From Caballeronia sp. LZ062 (GTDB lineage Bacteria > Pseudomonadota > Gammaproteobacteria > Burkholderiales > Burkholderiaceae), in assembly GCF_031450785.1 (NCBI RefSeq), contig NZ_JARTWB010000002.1:2046001-2110000 (forward strand): a stretch of 64,000 nucleotides of DNA. The letters are read 5' to 3'. A program made the position numbers and the translations under genes. The notes under the pieces are model-generated. The model had not been told where the DNA came from. It saw only the letters and a program-made list of their open reading frames with translations, and searched no databases. This document shows, one piece after another, positions 26,295 to 34,891 of the stretch; the first letter of the stretch is position 1; every line of letters starts with the position of its first letter.

Positions 26295-27915
26295 AAAACT
26301 CATCCGCAAGCTGTTCGGACAAGAGAGCGCCGCATCCAGCGAAGGCGCCTCGAACGACACGCCGGGCGCATCCGCCGCCGAAGCCACCGAAGCCGCCGAA
26401 GCGAAAGCCGCCCGCAAGAGCACGCGCGTGACGCGCAAGAAGCCCGCCGCGCCGGTCAAGCGCGATCCGAATGTGCCGGTGATTCTGTCGTCCGACATTC
26501 ACGGCATCGATCCGTCGCTCATCTCCAAGAACGCCGTGCGCGTGACCGAAGGCTTGCAGCAGGCGGGGCATCGCGCGTTCATCGTCGGCGGCGCGGTGCG
26601 CGATCTGCTGCTCGGCGTCGCGCCCAAAGATTTCGACGTCGCTACCGACGCCACGCCGGATCAGGTGCAGCGGCTCTTTCGCCGGGCGCGCATCATCGGG
26701 CGTCGCTTTCAGATCGTGCACGTGCAGTTCGGGCAGGAGATCATCGAGACGTCCACGTTTCGCGCGCTCGTCGACGCGCCGCCGGAACCCGTCGCCGAAG
26801 CGCCGCGACGCTACCGGCGCGGCGAACTCGACATGCGCACGCACGCAGTGGACGCGAGCGGCCGCGTGTTGCGCGACAACGTATGGGGCGAGCAGCACGA
26901 AGACGCCACGCGCCGCGACTTCACCATCAACGCGATGTACTACGATCCGGCGACGCAAACCGTGCTGGATTATCACGACGGCATGGCCGACATCCGCGCG
27001 CGCCTCTTGCGCATGATCGGCGATCCGGCCACGCGCTATCGCGAAGACCCGGTGCGTATGCTGCGCGTCGTGCGCTTCGCGGCGAAGCTCGGCTTCGAGA
27101 TCGATGAAGCGACGCGCGCACCGATCAAGGAACTCGCCGACCTGATGGACAACGTGCCGGCCGCGCGTCTCTTCGACGAGATGCTGAAGCTGCTGCTGTC
27201 CGGCCATGCGCTCGCGTGCCTCACGCGTTTGCGTCAGGAAGGGCTGCATCACGGCGTGCTGCCGCTGCTCGATGTCGTGCTGGAACAGCCGCACGGCGAA
27301 AAGTTCGTGACGCTCGCGCTCACCAGCACGGACGAACGCGTGCGCGCGGGCAAGCCGGTTTCGCCGAGCTTCCTGTTCGCCACGCTCTTGTGGCACGACG
27401 TGCAGACGCGCTGGCAGAAATACACGGCTGCGGGCGAGTATCCGGTTCCCGCGCTGAACCGCGCGATGGACGACGTCCTCGACATGCAAACCGAGAAACT
27501 CGCGATCCACAAGCGTTATTCCGCCGACATGCGCGAGATCTGGGGCTTGCAGCATCGGCTGGAAAAGCGCGGCCGCAGCGCAATGAAGCTGCTGGAACAC
27601 CAGCGATTCAGAGCAGGTTATGATTTCTTGCTGCTGCGTTGCGAATCAGGCGAGCTGGATGCGGCCATCGGCCAATGGTGGACCGACTTCATCGAGGGCG
27701 ATAACGCCACGCGCGAAGCACTGCTGTCGCAAGGCGGCAAAGAGCGTGCAGCGCCGAAGAAGCGCCGCCGGCGCAGCAACGCGAAGCGCAAAGCTAGCGA
27801 AGCTGTCGAAGGCGCGGAACGCGGCGCAGCGGACGGCGAGCGCGAGCCCGAGCCGCGCAGTGTGACCGACGAAGCCGGCGCGACACGGAAAAACGAAGAC
27901 GCGGACAACGAATAA
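26287..27915 (+). CDS. pcnB: Poly(A) polymerase I PcnB
   Basis: Adds poly(A) tails to RNA 3' ends, marking them for decay. The class II nucleotidyltransferase core is clear: FIVGGAVRDLLLGVAPKDFDVATDA with catalytic Asp115 and Asp117, then RRAxIIGRRFQIVHVQF, the TRRDFTINAMYYDP motif, and EDPVRMLRVVRFAAKLGFEID. At 542 residues it is longer than E. coli PcnB (about 465) because of a 60-residue Ala/Glu/Lys-rich head and a basic, then acidic tail (KKRRRRSNAKRK). The start is GTG 26287, overlapping the HAD gene. PcnB and not the closely related CCA-adding enzyme is indicated by the long RNA-binding tail. Confidence 0.93.
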   Translation: MIKKLIRKLFGQESAASSEGASNDTPGASAAEATEAAEAKAARKSTRVTRKKPAAPVKRDPNVPVILSSDIHGIDPSLISKNAVRVTEGLQQAGHRAFIVGGAVRDLLLGVAPKDFDVATDATPDQVQRLFRRARIIGRRFQIVHVQFGQEIIETSTFRALVDAPPEPVAEAPRRYRRGELDMRTHAVDASGRVLRDNVWGEQHEDATRRDFTINAMYYDPATQTVLDYHDGMADIRARLLRMIGDPATRYREDPVRMLRVVRFAAKLGFEIDEATRAPIKELADLMDNVPAARLFDEMLKLLLSGHALACLTRLRQEGLHHGVLPLLDVVLEQPHGEKFVTLALTSTDERVRAGKPVSPSFLFATLLWHDVQTRWQKYTAAGEYPVPALNRAMDDVLDMQTEKLAIHKRYSADMREIWGLQHRLEKRGRSAMKLLEHQRFRAGYDFLLLRCESGELDAAIGQWWTDFIEGDNATREALLSQGGKERAAPKKRRRRSNAKRKASEAVEGAERGAADGEREPEPRSVTDEAGATRKNEDADNE

Positions 27916-28020
27916 GGACGGTTTTCGCTACAGTAGCGGATAACGGTTAGCACCCGGGCAGCGTGAAGGCGCTTCGACGTTCCGCCGCTTCGCCCAGGAC
28001 CTACGCGTAGGACTTCTGCC

Positions 28021-28575
28021 ATGACGATTGCTTTTCTCGGCCTCGGAGCGAATCTCGGCGATGCGCGCCAAACGCTGAAAGACGCAGTCGTGTGTCTCGC
28101 ACAGCAACGCACGATCACCGTGCTCGCCAAATCGAGCCTGTACCGCACGGCGCCCATCGACGCATCCGGCGACGATTACTTCAATTGCGCCGTGAAGCTC
28201 GAAACGACGCTTCCGGCCCGCGCGCTCTTGCGCCTGTGTCATCAGATCGAAGAGCAGTTCGGGCGCGAGCGGCCGTATCGCAATGCGCCGCGCACGCTCG
28301 ACCTCGATATCTTGTTGTACGGCGCGTTCAGCATCGACGACATGGATCTCATCGTGCCGCACCCGCGCATGACCGAGCGCGCGTTCGTGCTCGTGCCGCT
28401 TGTCGAACTGGAACCCGATCTCATCATCCCGCAACGCGGCCGCGCCGATGCGTTCGTCGCGGGCGTCGCCGATCAGCGCATCGAGAAAGTCGCCGTCTGC
28501 CAGTGCGCGATGCCCGCCGCGCAGCCGGCCGCCAAAGAAGCCTCCACCGCCTCCACCAAAGCCAACTGCCGATGA
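28021..28575 (+). CDS. folK: 6-hydroxymethyl-7,8-dihydropterin pyrophosphokinase FolK
   Basis: Folate pathway enzyme that transfers pyrophosphate from ATP to the pterin. The 184-residue protein has FLGLGANLGD at the start, the SSLYRTAPID loop, and the signature RPYRNAPRTLDLDILLYG with Mg-binding Asp95 and Asp97. An Ala/Thr-rich tail of about 20 residues follows the domain. The stop codon overlaps the start of the deoxynucleoside kinase gene (ATGA). Confidence 0.96.
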   Translation: MTIAFLGLGANLGDARQTLKDAVVCLAQQRTITVLAKSSLYRTAPIDASGDDYFNCAVKLETTLPARALLRLCHQIEEQFGRERPYRNAPRTLDLDILLYGAFSIDDMDLIVPHPRMTERAFVLVPLVELEPDLIIPQRGRADAFVAGVADQRIEKVAVCQCAMPAAQPAAKEASTASTKANCR

Positions 28576-29252
28576 GCGTTCCGCCACTCACCGTAACGGC
28601 GCCGCAACTGCGGCCGCCGCATCGTTACATCGCAATCGAAGGACCGATCGGCGTCGGCAAGACGACGCTCGCCACGCGGCTCGCCGAGCGCTGGTCCATG
28701 CGCACGCTCTTCGAGCGCCCGCAGGACAACCCGTTTCTCGAACGCTTTTATCGCGATACGACGCGCCACGCGCTTTCGACGCAACTGAGCTTCGCATTGC
28801 AGCGCGTCGCGCAGACGCGCGAAGTGGCGGACATGCTCACGCAGAACACGCCGCTCATCGCCGACTTTCTCACGCAAAAGAGCGATCTGTTCGCGCGCCT
28901 CACGCTGCCGGACGACGAGTTCAACCTGTACCGCGATATCGCCTCGCGCATCGGCGCGAGCGCGCCTGCGCCGGATCTCGTGGTGTATCTGCAGGCGAGC
29001 CCGGAAGTGCTGTTCTCGCGCATTCAGAAGCGCGCGTTGCCGATGGAGCTGCAAATGTCGGACGCGTATCTGCGCGCGCTCACCGACGCGTACAACGACT
29101 TCTTCTATCACTACGATGCGACGCCGCTGCTCACGGTCAACGCGGAGCATCTGAATCCGGTCGCGTCGGACGACGATCTCGAACTGCTCGTCGAGCGCAT
29201 CGAGACCATGCGCGGGCGCAAGGAATTCTTTGTCAAAGGCGTCTCGGTGTGA
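28572..29252 (+). CDS. Deoxynucleoside kinase family protein
   Basis: Kinase of 226 residues in the deoxyadenosine/deoxyguanosine/deoxycytidine kinase family, which phosphorylates deoxynucleosides for salvage. P-loop GPIGVGKT is at 24-31; the substrate-site ERPQDNPFLERFY region follows, then the DRS-like/ERS region altered to a LPDDEFNLYRDIASRI segment, and the lid with Arg residues in IQKRALPMELQM. It sits between folK and panB and overlaps folK by 4 bp. This kinase is a regular neighbour of folK and panB in beta-proteobacteria; a metabolic reason is not known. Confidence 0.88.
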   Translation: MSVPPLTVTAPQLRPPHRYIAIEGPIGVGKTTLATRLAERWSMRTLFERPQDNPFLERFYRDTTRHALSTQLSFALQRVAQTREVADMLTQNTPLIADFLTQKSDLFARLTLPDDEFNLYRDIASRIGASAPAPDLVVYLQASPEVLFSRIQKRALPMELQMSDAYLRALTDAYNDFFYHYDATPLLTVNAEHLNPVASDDDLELLVERIETMRGRKEFFVKGVSV

Positions 29253-29306
29253 GCTCGTGCCTATGTTCGTGCATCATGCCCGCGCGCCAATTCCAGTGAA
29301 ATCATC

Positions 29307-30122
29307 ATGACGTATCTGCAGGAAACCAGCCGTTCGACAATCACCGTTCCGAAGCTGCAAGCCATGCGCGAGGCAGGCCAGCGCATCGCGATGCTCACGT
29401 GCTACGACGCGAGCTTCGCGGCGCTGCTTGATCGCGCGGGCGTCGATGTGATGCTGATCGGCGATTCGCTCGGCAATGTCCTGCAAGGCCACAGCACGAC
29501 GTTGCCCGTGACGCTGGACGACATCGCGTATCACACGGCGTCGGTTGCGCGCGGCAACAAGAGCGCGCTGATCGTCGCGGACATGCCGTTCGGCACCATC
29601 GGATCGCGCGAAGAAGCGTACGCCAACGCCGTTAAGCTGATGCGCGCGGGCGCGCAGATGGTGAAACTCGAAGGCGGCGAATGGCTCGCTGATACGGTGC
29701 GCTTTCTCGTCGAGCGTTCGATCCCGGTGTGCGGGCACGTCGGGCTCACGCCGCAGTCGGTGCACGCGTTTGGCGGCTTCAAGGTGCAGGGCAAATCCGA
29801 AGCGGCCGCGGAACAGATGCGCCGGGACGCGCTCGCGCTCCAGCAGGCGGGCGCGCAGCTGCTCGTGATCGAAGCGGTGCCGACGCTCGTCGCACGCGAG
29901 GTCACGCAACAGCTCGCGATTCCGACTATCGGCATCGGCGCGGGCATCGACTGTTCGGGGCAAGTGCTCGTGCTGCATGACATGCTCGGCATTTTTCCCG
30001 GCAAGCGTCCGCGCTTCGTCAAGGATTTCATGCAGGGCCAGCCGAGCATTTTCGCGGCCGTCGAAGCCTACGTGAACGCGGTGAAAGACGGCAGTTTCCC
30101 CGGCCCCGAGCACACGTTCTGA
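29307..30122 (+). CDS. panB: 3-methyl-2-oxobutanoate hydroxymethyltransferase PanB
   Basis: First enzyme of pantothenate synthesis: adds hydroxymethyl from methylene-tetrahydrofolate to alpha-ketoisovalerate. The 271-residue TIM barrel shows [23 protein letters not shown] with metal-binding Asp53, [13 protein letters not shown] and [18 protein letters not shown], all in place. Pantoate then needs PanC, which is not in this window. Last gene of the hda-panB run. Confidence 0.97.
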   Translation: MTYLQETSRSTITVPKLQAMREAGQRIAMLTCYDASFAALLDRAGVDVMLIGDSLGNVLQGHSTTLPVTLDDIAYHTASVARGNKSALIVADMPFGTIGSREEAYANAVKLMRAGAQMVKLEGGEWLADTVRFLVERSIPVCGHVGLTPQSVHAFGGFKVQGKSEAAAEQMRRDALALQQAGAQLLVIEAVPTLVAREVTQQLAIPTIGIGAGIDCSGQVLVLHDMLGIFPGKRPRFVKDFMQGQPSIFAAVEAYVNAVKDGSFPGPEHTF

Positions 30123-30245
30123 CTGTTTTTGTTTTGCGCGGTACCGGCCACTCGTTTGCGCTGTCACGAACAGACTGGACAGGTGAGCTTCTTGCACACT
30201 ATCTTGCACACTAAGCTGAACCGTCAGCCAGGAGCGAGAACGACC

Positions 30246-30545
30246 ATGTGGCACGTGCTTCCCGATGAAACCGTCCGCGCGCAGCTTGCCGTGGGCGCGT
30301 TCGTGGTGCTCGGCGCGGCGCGCGTGATCGCCGCGGTGCTGGGCGCGCAGCACGGCTGGCGCATCTCGACGGTGACGCGCGGGTTCATCGTGCTGGCGGT
30401 GGCGTTCTGTCTGCCGCAGATCCTCGATGTGCTCTTCGTCGCCGATTCGCATGCAGCGTTCGTCGAACTAGAGGGCAAGGCAGCGGGATGCGCGCTCGCG
30501 CTATTCTGCGCGCCTATCGTGAGTCACAGGCTCGGTTACGAGTGA
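30246..30545 (+). CDS. Small hypothetical membrane protein
   Basis: Protein of 99 residues from ATG 30246 (MWHVLPDETVRAQL), preceded by GGAGCGAG. Three hydrophobic stretches are seen at about 14-34, 44-66 and 78-94. No family recognised. The frame is open upstream to 30129, but that part lacks membrane-protein character and would start almost at the panB stop. It converges on the CopD-like gene with a 6-bp gap. Confidence 0.55.
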   Translation: MWHVLPDETVRAQLAVGAFVVLGAARVIAAVLGAQHGWRISTVTRGFIVLAVAFCLPQILDVLFVADSHAAFVELEGKAAGCALALFCAPIVSHRLGYE

Positions 30546-30551
30546 GCGCGA

Positions 30552-31487
30552 TCAGGCGCCCAGCGCGAAACCGGGCAAGCTGTGCGACAGCACCGACGCC
30601 GCCAGGAACACGCCCGCCATCAGCAGGGCTTCCACGCGCATCAGGTTGATGACCGTATGCGCGTCCGTCGTCGATGCCGTGCGTTGCAATTGCGGCAGCG
30701 CCGACCAGCGGTTGAGCGCGCCCAGCGCGAGCGCCGCCGCGACGAGCGCCGCTTTCACGATCAGCGCGTGTCCCCAGCCGCTTTGCGTCAACGGCGCAGC
30801 CGATCCGCCGGTACCGCGCCATGCGTTGAAGAGACCAGTCGCGATCACGACCGCCACCGCGAGGGTCGCCACGCGCGACATGCGCACGACGACGCGCAGC
30901 AACGAAGCACGAGCCGTCGACGCATCGAGCGCGGGCAGCACGACGGCCGCGCCCGCGATCACCACGCCACCCCACACGCCCGTCGCGAGCAGATGCAGCA
31001 ACTGCACGCCCTCCGCGATGGAGAATGCGCCTGCATCGGCGGCATGGCCGATCGCCGCCTTGCCCGATGCCGCGATCAACGCGCCAAGCGCGGCGACACC
31101 GTACCGCGCCGCGCCGAACGGACGGCTCGTCGCCGCCGCGAGCGCGAGCAACGCGCCGCCCGCAATCGACGCGGCCCAGCCGATGCCCGCGTGCGTGGCC
31201 GTCGCGACGAGCCAGAGCGACGATCCGGCATCGAGAATCGACGCGCCGCTCATCGCGGCAGATTGCAGCCATAGCGAAACGAAGCCGCACAGCATGAAAA
31301 CGAGCGCCGCGAGTAGGCCGAGCGCCGACGCGCGTCGCCATGCGCGCTGCGCTGCCGACGCCGTTGCAAGCGCCTGTTCGCGATGCAGCCAGCCGCGCAG
31401 CAGCACCGCGCCGAGCGTGCAGGCGAAGGCCACATCGGAAAACGCGGCGAACAGCATCTGCAGGAACGGCAGCGAATCGCCCGTCAT
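30552..31487 (-). CDS. CopD family copper resistance/import membrane protein
   Basis: Polytopic membrane protein of about 311 residues with eight hydrophobic segments. The C-terminal half has the CopD domain with the conserved EGVQLLHLLATGVWGGVVIAGAAVVLPAL segment, in which a His next to a Trp-Gly pair is thought to handle copper, and NAWRGTG near the following helix. CopD works with periplasmic CopC in copper uptake; no copC is in the window. The start at ATG 31487 is chosen because the preceding 37 codons of the open frame are polar and unlike the family; the ribosome site is weak. Confidence 0.8.
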   Translation of the reverse strand: MTGDSLPFLQMLFAAFSDVAFACTLGAVLLRGWLHREQALATASAAQRAWRRASALGLLAALVFMLCGFVSLWLQSAAMSGASILDAGSSLWLVATATHAGIGWAASIAGGALLALAAATSRPFGAARYGVAALGALIAASGKAAIGHAADAGAFSIAEGVQLLHLLATGVWGGVVIAGAAVVLPALDASTARASLLRVVVRMSRVATLAVAVVIATGLFNAWRGTGGSAAPLTQSGWGHALIVKAALVAAALALGALNRWSALPQLQRTASTTDAHTVINLMRVEALLMAGVFLAASVLSHSLPGFALGA

Positions 31488-31919
31488 GATGCGGCGCGCG
31501 CCGAGGCGTGAACGGGAATTGCTGTAGAGAGGTCCGTGCGAGTCATCGGTGCGTCGGCAGGAAAGCGGCTCGCGAAGTCTATCTGAACCGGCGCTCATTG
31601 CATCGAATGCGATGAACGTGGCGACGCAATCCAGCGCGCCGTCGACTATTTGTTGATAAGCAATGAATTCAATGCAATGTCAAAGTTCTTGTCCGTCGCG
31701 CGGCATTTTGTCGCGATTGCGCCTCAGCGCGCCCGAAAAGTTGTGTCAAATAGTCACCATCAGGCATCGATGATAGAATTCCGCGTCGCATCAGAGGCTC
31801 GTCGAGCCGCTGTGGCCGTGGTCCGCCACCCTCCGCCACCTTACGCGTGGCCGTGGTTCGCCACCTTCGCACCGAGCCGCACGAAGCTCGGCAGGTCCCC
31901 GAATTTCATGGAGTGTCGC
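31488..31919. promoter_or_regulatory. Divergent intergenic region with paired direct repeats
   Basis: A 432-bp gap between the CopD-like gene and the cytochrome genes. It holds two 19-bp near-identical copies of GTGGCCGTGGTYCGCCACC (31812-31830 and 31847-31865, one mismatch, 35 bp apart). Each can fold as GTGGC/GCCAC. A TAGAAT (near 31785) could be a -10 for the cytochrome operon, which would put the repeats in its leader. Confidence 0.45.
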
Positions 31920-32651
31920 GTGTTTTCAAGACGCATTTTCCGTCCGCTGCTCGCCTTCGCACTGATCGGCAGCGCCGGCGTTCTCGGCGCAGGCCAGGCG
32001 CTGGCTCAGGCGCAAAACCAGCAGATCGCACCGGATACCATGGCTGCGCGCGTGCAAGGCTGCACCGCCTGTCACGGCGTTCACGGCGAAGGCACGGACA
32101 ACGACTACTTCCCGCGTCTTGCCGGCAAGCCCGCCGACTACCTGTATAACCAGCTTCAGAATTTCCGCGAAGGGCGGCGCAAATATCCGCCGATGAACTA
32201 CCTCGTCACGTATCTCTCGGACGACTACCTTCATCAGATCGCGAATTACTTCTCGCAGCAGCGTCCGCCGTATCCGCCGCCCGCGAAGACCAACGTCTCC
32301 GGCACGACGCTCGCGCGCGGCTCGCAGCTCGTGCTGAACGGCGATCCGTCGAAGAACATTCCCGCGTGCTCGGCTTGCCACGGCAAGGCGCTGACCGGCA
32401 TGCAGCCGGCCATCCCCGGTCTCGTCGGCCTGCATTCGGACTACATCAGCGCGCAGGTCGGCGCATGGAAGTCCGGCACGCGTCACGCGAAGGCGCCCGA
32501 CTGCATGCAGCAGATCGCTTCGCGCCTGTCGGATGACGACGTGACCGCCGTCGCCGCATGGCTCTCCACGCAAACCGCACCCGCCAACCCGGTGCCCGCG
32601 CCCGCTGGCTCGTTGAAGATGCCGCTCGTCTGCGGCAGCGAACCGCAATAA
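31920..32651 (+). CDS. Diheme c-type cytochrome (cytochrome c4 type)
   Basis: Exported cytochrome of 243 residues with two heme sites, CTACH (Cys48, Cys51, His52) and CSACH (Cys150, Cys153, His154), the tandem layout of cytochrome c4. A signal peptide ends near ALAQA (about residue 30). I choose the GTG at 31920 since GGAG lies six bases before it; an ATG four codons earlier overlaps that GGAG. It should carry electrons in the periplasm towards a terminal oxidase. The triheme cytochrome gene follows after 21 bp, so the two are one operon. Confidence 0.88.
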   Translation: MFSRRIFRPLLAFALIGSAGVLGAGQALAQAQNQQIAPDTMAARVQGCTACHGVHGEGTDNDYFPRLAGKPADYLYNQLQNFREGRRKYPPMNYLVTYLSDDYLHQIANYFSQQRPPYPPPAKTNVSGTTLARGSQLVLNGDPSKNIPACSACHGKALTGMQPAIPGLVGLHSDYISAQVGAWKSGTRHAKAPDCMQQIASRLSDDDVTAVAAWLSTQTAPANPVPAPAGSLKMPLVCGSEPQ

Positions 32652-32672
32652 GGCGTCTGGAGCGACAACACA

Positions 32673-33971
32673 ATGAAACGCAAGTCCCTGTTCGCACTTT
32701 CCTCGGCTGTCGTGGTGGCAGCCGTCGCAGCCGGCGCCGTCCTCTGGTCGGGCGGCGACAACCTTCATTCGGGCGGCGCGGTCGCGGCGACCCCGGCGGA
32801 TCAAGCCGAGCTCGTCAAGCACGGCGAATATCTTGCCCGCGCCGGCGACTGTATCGCCTGCCATACGGTGCGCGGCGGCAAGCAGTTCGCGGGCGGCCTG
32901 CCCATGGCGACGCCCTTCGGCACCATGTTCACGCCGAACATCACGCCGGACGACAAGTACGGCATCGGCAAATGGACGTCCGACGACTTCTATCGCGCGA
33001 TGCACACCGGCCGCTCGAAGGACGGCAGCCTGCTGTACCCCGGCTTCCCGTTCACGAGCTACACGAAGGTGACGCGTGCCGACTCGGACGCGATCTACGC
33101 CTACCTGCGCTCGGTCGCGCCGGTGTCCGAGCCGAGCCGTCCGCATGAACTGCGCTTCCCGTTCAACAACCGCAATCTGCTGATCGGCTGGCGCACGCTG
33201 TTCTTCAGCGAAGGCGAGTACAAGCCGGACCCGACCAAATCGGTCGAATGGAATCGCGGCGCGTATCTCGTTGAAGGTCTCGGTCACTGCGGCATGTGCC
33301 ATACGTCGATCAACGCAATGGGCGGCCCGGTCAACTCCGCGGCGTTCGCGGGCGGCCTGATTCCGCTGCAGAACTGGTATGCGCCTTCGCTCACGTCGAA
33401 CAAGGAAGCCGGTCTCGGCGACTGGGACATCAAGGACATCAACGATCTGCTGAAGAGCGGCGTGTCGCAGCGCGGCGCGGTGTTCGGTCCGATGGCCGAA
33501 GTGGTCCACAACAGCCTGCAGTACATGACCGACGCTGACATCAACGCGATCTCGACGTATCTCAAGTCGATCCCGCAGAAGAAGGAAGCGCCGGAACCGC
33601 TGCAACTGGAGACGTCGGAGAAGTTCGGCGGCGAACTGCTCACCATGGGCATGAAGGTGTACACCGAGAACTGCGCGAAGTGTCACGCGGAGAACGGTCT
33701 CGGCAAGCCGCCGGCTTACCCGCCGCTCGCGAACAATCAGTCGATCCAGATGCCCTCGGCCGTCAACCCGATCCGCATGACGCTCAACGGCGGCTATCCG
33801 CCGAGCACGGACGGCAATCCGATGCCGCACGGCATGCCGCCGTTCGCGCAGTCGCTCTCGGATACGGAAGTGGCCTCGGTCGTGACGTACATCCGTATGT
33901 CGTGGGGCAACCACGGCACGCCGGTGTCGCCGCAACAGGTGAGCAACCTGCGTTCGGCGCCGCTCGACTGA
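32673..33971 (+). CDS. Triheme membrane-bound cytochrome c (dehydrogenase cytochrome subunit type)
   Basis: Cytochrome of 432 residues with three heme sites: CIACH (60-64), CGMCH (206-210) and CAKCH (334-338). The N-terminal hydrophobic helix (about 8-26) probably stays as a membrane anchor. The spacing and motifs such as GGLPMATPFGTMFTPNITPD and GPMAEVVHNSLQYMTDADI match the cytochrome subunits of alcohol, gluconate and aldehyde dehydrogenases. No dehydrogenase subunit gene is adjacent, so either the partner is elsewhere or this and the c4-type cytochrome form an electron relay alone. A terminator closes the operon. Confidence 0.88.
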   Translation: MKRKSLFALSSAVVVAAVAAGAVLWSGGDNLHSGGAVAATPADQAELVKHGEYLARAGDCIACHTVRGGKQFAGGLPMATPFGTMFTPNITPDDKYGIGKWTSDDFYRAMHTGRSKDGSLLYPGFPFTSYTKVTRADSDAIYAYLRSVAPVSEPSRPHELRFPFNNRNLLIGWRTLFFSEGEYKPDPTKSVEWNRGAYLVEGLGHCGMCHTSINAMGGPVNSAAFAGGLIPLQNWYAPSLTSNKEAGLGDWDIKDINDLLKSGVSQRGAVFGPMAEVVHNSLQYMTDADINAISTYLKSIPQKKEAPEPLQLETSEKFGGELLTMGMKVYTENCAKCHAENGLGKPPAYPPLANNQSIQMPSAVNPIRMTLNGGYPPSTDGNPMPHGMPPFAQSLSDTEVASVVTYIRMSWGNHGTPVSPQQVSNLRSAPLD

Positions 33972-34001
33972 CATTCGCGAAAGACAGCGTACAATACGCA
34001 C

Positions 34002-34040
34002 GGGGCGCAGCCTTCATGTCGGGGCTGCGCCCCTTGTCTT
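34002..34040 (+). terminator. Terminator after the cytochrome operon
   Basis: GGGGCGCAGCC (34002-34012) pairs perfectly with GGCTGCGCCCC (34023-34033) around a 10-nt loop, followed by TTGTCTTT. Confidence 0.85.
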
Positions 34041-34053
34041 TGGTGGACGGGTC

Positions 34054-34674
34054 ATGCACGCAGGCGAGCGTTTCAACAGCATCAGCCATCTGATCGGCGT
34101 CGTTTTGTCCGTCGCGGGACTCGCGACGCTCGTGACAATGGGCGCGCTCGATGGCGACGCCTACAAGGTCGTGAGCTTCGCGATCTACGGCGCCATGTTG
34201 TGCACGCTGTACCTGATCTCGACGCTGTACCACTGTGCGCGCACGCCGCGCATGAAAGCGGTCTTGCAAAAGTGCGACCACTCGGCCATCTACTTGTTGA
34301 TAGCCGGCAGCTACACACCCTATACACTGGTGACCTTGCGCGGTCCGTGGGGCTGGTCGCTGTTCGGCGTGAGCTGGGGACTCGCTGTGCTCGGCATCAC
34401 GCAGGAACTCACGCTCGGGCGAAGAACCCGCAGCGTTTCGATGGTGCTGTACGTGTTGATGGGCTGGCTCGCGCTCGTAGCCGTTCATCCGCTCTTGACG
34501 GCGCTGCCGCCCGCGGGCACCGCGTGGCTGGTAGCAGGCGGTCTGATCTACACCGCCGGCATCTGGTTTTTCATCAACGACGAGCGCATCCGGCACGGCC
34601 ACGGTATCTGGCATCTGTTCGTGCTGGCGGGCAGCCTGTGTCAGTTCGTGAGCGTCGCGCGCTATGTCGCGTAA
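34054..34674 (+). CDS. Hemolysin III (TrhA/YqfA) family membrane protein
   Basis: Membrane protein of 206 residues with seven hydrophobic helices. Family marks: ERFNSISHLIGVVL at the start (first conserved His), LYLISTLYHC, the CDHSAIYLLIAGSYTPY segment (Asp-His), and GIWHLFVLAGSLCQFVSV near the end (last His). The conserved Asp and His residues suggest a metal site as in the PAQR/CREST superfamily. Role is uncertain; E. coli TrhA affects membrane energetics. It begins just after a terminator and is probably transcribed alone. Confidence 0.9.
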   Translation: MHAGERFNSISHLIGVVLSVAGLATLVTMGALDGDAYKVVSFAIYGAMLCTLYLISTLYHCARTPRMKAVLQKCDHSAIYLLIAGSYTPYTLVTLRGPWGWSLFGVSWGLAVLGITQELTLGRRTRSVSMVLYVLMGWLALVAVHPLLTALPPAGTAWLVAGGLIYTAGIWFFINDERIRHGHGIWHLFVLAGSLCQFVSVARYVA

Positions 34675-34891
34675 GGGCTGAACGCGAGGCATAGCCCGCA
34701 TCGCGACAATTGCGATGCAACTTACAGCCAGCCGGCGTGTCTTGATAGCGCGTCGAACCTTGCGGCAAAGCCAGGCGGTCGAAGATCGCGCACCAAGGCC
34801 CGCCGCCCGATTCATTGCGAGCGTCGTACATCACCGCCGCTGTCGTCAGCCGCCTGCACGCCGTTCGCCACAACGATTCGAACATCTATTT

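Noticed and set aside
31926..34001. A 691-codon minus-strand frame opposite the two cytochrome genes
   Set aside because: Antisense shadow of genes with five intact heme motifs.
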